From Candidatus Zymogenus sp. (GTDB taxonomy: Bacteria > Desulfobacterota > Zymogenia > Zymogenales > Zymogenaceae), in contig JAUWME010000068.1 of NCBI GenBank assembly GCA_030613285.1, positions 1 through 8,622 on the forward strand: a stretch of 8,622 nucleotides of DNA. Reading direction: 5' to 3'. The position numbers and the translations under genes were made by a program. Below, one piece after another: positions 6,698 to 8,622 of the stretch (the stretch's first letter is position 1; each line of letters begins with the position of its first letter). The notes under the pieces were generated by a model, which saw only the letters and a list, made by a program, of their open reading frames with translations, had not been told where the DNA came from and searched no databases.

Positions 6698-7713
6698 AAA
6701 GGTATTTAAAGATATCGAGCAATAGACTCTACTTTATTATAGGATTTCTCTTTCTCATTATTGCTCTGGGAACACTCGGTTATATTGTAATTGAGGGTTG
6801 GGGATTTCTGGATGCTCTTTATATGACAATCATAACCCTGACCACAACGGGCTACAGCGAAGTGCACCCACTTGAAACGGGGGGGCGTGTCTTTACAATA
6901 CTCGTTTTGACATCAGGTTTCTTCGCTACGGTTGTAGCCGTGGGTGCATTGACAAATTTTTTTTTGCAGGGGCAAATCCTCGAACTTTTTGGGAGGAGAA
7001 GAATGGCCAAAGAGATAGAAAAGCTCAAGGACCACTACATCGTCTGCGGATACGGCAGGATCGGTAAGGTTATTTCAAACGAGCTATTGTTAAACAACAT
7101 CCCCTTTCTTGTCATCGATTCGTCTTACGAGAAGATCGAAATGATCGCAAGGGATGACTATATAGCCCTTCATGGGAACTCGGCGGAGGAGAGCGTGTTG
7201 TTAAGTGCCGGTATTATGAGGGCAAAGGGCCTCATCGCCTGCGTAAGCACACCGGCAGACAACGTCTACATTACGCTTACGGCAAGAGATCTAAAACCCG
7301 ATATTTTTGTTATGGGTCGGGCAAACGACGAAACATCAGAGAAACGGCTAATCTCCGCCGGCGCCGATAAAGTCGTCTCCCCATACTCCATTGGTGGGAG
7401 GCGAATGGCAAACATTATCCTAAAACCAGCCGTTGTGGAGTTTTTGGACATCGCCATCGGCAGAAGAGACCTAAAGCTCGCCGTCGAAGAGATAGAGGTC
7501 TGCCGCGGGACAACCATTGAAGGCAAATCGATAATAGAGTCTGAGATAAAAAAGCGTTACGGTATCATTATTGTCGCAATCCTCAAAAAAGATGGGAAGA
7601 TGCTTTTTAATCCAGACCCCACATTGCTAATCGAAGAAAAAGATGTCCTTGTAGCTCTCGGCAAATACGATGATTTGAAGAACTTGGCTCAGACCTGCAA
7701 TGTAGGGAAATAA
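6694..7713 (+). CDS. RCK-type potassium channel (two-TM pore, TrkA-N and TrkA-C domains)
   Basis: With an ATA start this is a 339-residue protein, as expected for MthK-like two-helix K+ channels. TM1 is at about residues 12-34 (RLYFIIGFLFLIIALGTLG), the pore helix and filter at 38-56 (FLDALYMTIITL, then TTTGYSE), and TM2 at about 64-88. An RCK/TrkA-N domain follows from about 110, with the nucleotide-binding GYGRIG at 119-124. A TrkA-C domain occupies the last 80 or so residues. The filter has Ser where the second Gly of TVGYG usually sits, a variant I believe occurs in this subfamily. No ATG, GTG or TTG lies in frame between the upstream TGA (6682) and the ATG at 6823, and starting at 6823 would delete TM1 and half the pore helix. 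The ATA overlaps the GH1 stop as ATAG. The next gene follows after four bases. The protein acts in the inner membrane, gated by a cytoplasmic ligand. Confidence 0.85.
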   Translation: MERYLKISSNRLYFIIGFLFLIIALGTLGYIVIEGWGFLDALYMTIITLTTTGYSEVHPLETGGRVFTILVLTSGFFATVVAVGALTNFFLQGQILELFGRRRMAKEIEKLKDHYIVCGYGRIGKVISNELLLNNIPFLVIDSSYEKIEMIARDDYIALHGNSAEESVLLSAGIMRAKGLIACVSTPADNVYITLTARDLKPDIFVMGRANDETSEKRLISAGADKVVSPYSIGGRRMANIILKPAVVEFLDIAIGRRDLKLAVEEIEVCRGTTIEGKSIIESEIKKRYGIIIVAILKKDGKMLFNPDPTLLIEEKDVLVALGKYDDLKNLAQTCNVGK

Positions 7714-7717
7714 AAAC

Positions 7718-8622
7718 ATGAGAAGCAGAACCGGTCTTATAATTGGCATTATAATCTCAATTGTGGTCATCCTTATTGGAAGATTTGATATTGGCTTTAT
7801 AGATTCTATAGAGAGTAAAATTTTGGACTTCAGGTTCCTTTTGCGAGGCAAAACAGACCCCGGAGGACAGGTGATCATCATCGCCATTGATGAAAAGACT
7901 CTTGACGAACTCGGTCGGTGGCCCTTTCCGAGGACATACTTCGTTGATGTTGTTAAAAACCTCAATAGTAATGGCGTAAAAGTCCTCGGTTTCGATATGA
8001 TCTTCAGCGAACCCGATATATATTCGGGGATTACTACCATCGACTATATCCAGAAGGAGGCAGATAGAAAAGGGCTGGACAATCCGGAACTTACCCTAAT
8101 GCTAAGAAACACCAGGAAGAAACTAAATAACGACTACCACCTCTCTAAAGAAATGCTCAACACCCCAGAGGCAATTCTCGGCTATTTTTTCCATTCAAAA
8201 CGAGACGCCATATCCCACCTTTCAGATGAAAAAATAGATGAGAATGTTCAGGCCCTCGAAAAATCAAGATTCAGGCTCGTCCACTACGATTCGGAAAGGG
8301 CAAAGACCATCCCTTTTCGAGAGGCACTTTCCCCGGAGCCCAACATTCCGGAAATCGCCGGATCGGCCGACGGCTTTGGTTACTTCAATGTCTTTCCCGA
8401 TAGTGACGGGACAATAAGGTGGGCATCCATGACGATGAAGTGCGAGGGCATCTTTTACCCCTCACTGACCCTCGAAATGGCAAGAGCATATCTGGACGCC
8501 TCACCTCCGGAAATATATATCTCCGATGACGGAGCCTATAAAATAGTTCTGGATGATATAGAAATCCCCACAAATTCAAAGGGAGAAATGTTGATTAACT
8601 ATAGGGGAGGAGTTAAGACATT
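7718..8622 (+). CDS. CHASE2-domain sensor protein, N-terminal part (runs off the window)
   Basis: The frame is open from the ATG at 7718 to the last base (301 codons). A signal-anchor helix lies at about residues 6-22 (GLIIGIIISIVVILIG). It is followed by CHASE2 landmarks: DFRFLLRGK near 37-45, VIIIAIDEKTLDELGRWPFPR near 51-71, VLGFDMIFSEPD near 88-99, GFGYFNVFPDSDGTIRWA near 221-238, and INYRGG near the window end. CHASE2 is an extracytoplasmic sensory domain. In known proteins it is followed by three membrane helices and an output domain: adenylate/guanylate cyclase, GGDEF, or kinase. The output here lies beyond the window, so the class cannot be named. The start is four bases after the channel's TAA, with an AGGG about ten bases upstream, so translation is probably coupled. 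As I recall, CHASE2 genes are often found near TPR-CHAT genes, which agrees with this neighbourhood. Confidence 0.9.
   Translation, partial: MRSRTGLIIGIIISIVVILIGRFDIGFIDSIESKILDFRFLLRGKTDPGGQVIIIAIDEKTLDELGRWPFPRTYFVDVVKNLNSNGVKVLGFDMIFSEPDIYSGITTIDYIQKEADRKGLDNPELTLMLRNTRKKLNNDYHLSKEMLNTPEAILGYFFHSKRDAISHLSDEKIDENVQALEKSRFRLVHYDSERAKTIPFREALSPEPNIPEIAGSADGFGYFNVFPDSDGTIRWASMTMKCEGIFYPSLTLEMARAYLDASPPEIYISDDGAYKIVLDDIEIPTNSKGEMLINYRGGVKT

Noticed and set aside
6823..7713. ATG at 6823 as the start of the channel protein
   Set aside because: It would remove the first membrane helix and half of the pore helix, which are plainly encoded upstream in the same frame, and no ribosome site precedes it.
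7627..8040. 137-residue open frame on the minus strand
   Set aside because: It runs antisense across the end of the channel gene and the start of the CHASE2 gene, both of which match families in the sense direction. Its product shows no recognisable domain.

Overview
The window looks like a chromosomal segment of a Gram-negative, mid-GC bacterium, most likely anaerobic and delta-proteobacterial (Desulfobacterota-like). That placement is an impression from gene content, the signal peptides and the style of the dispersed palindromic repeats; no rRNA or marker gene is present.

Layout. (1) Positions 1-662 (+) hold the 3' part of a class II fructose-bisphosphate-type aldolase. It has an in-frame TAA and has lost most of its metal-binding and catalytic residues, so it is called a pseudogene. 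(2) Positions 663-975 contain no gene but carry a roughly 125-bp inverted-repeat (MITE-like) element. (3) Two minus-strand genes follow: a small secreted Ig-like protein (976-1458, with its own predicted promoter) and, upstream of it, an 859-residue secreted TPR-CHAT protein (1752-4331) whose caspase-like His/Cys dyad is intact. The TPR-CHAT gene is bracketed by two direct copies of a 101-bp composite of three palindromes; every difference between the copies is in a loop, in a spacer, or is a compensating base pair. (4) From 4813 everything is on the plus strand: a 134-residue secreted orphan, then an apparent operon of a GH1 beta-glycosidase, an RCK-type (TrkA-N/TrkA-C) potassium channel and a CHASE2 sensor protein that runs off the window.

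How the genes may work together. TPR-CHAT proteins and CHASE2 sensors both read the extracytoplasmic space, and as I recall they often occur near each other. Here they stand with two further small exported proteins, so an envelope sensing/proteolysis module is plausible but is inference. The GH1 and channel genes overlap by four bases, and the channel to CHASE2 gap is four bases, which supports co-transcription of these three. The channel gene has no ATG, GTG or TTG that would keep its first membrane helix. The only start that gives a full-length protein is an ATA fused to the GH1 stop (ATAG), behind a 7-base Shine-Dalgarno match. The most notable items are the repeat-bracketed secreted caspase-like gene, the ATA start, and the degenerate aldolase.
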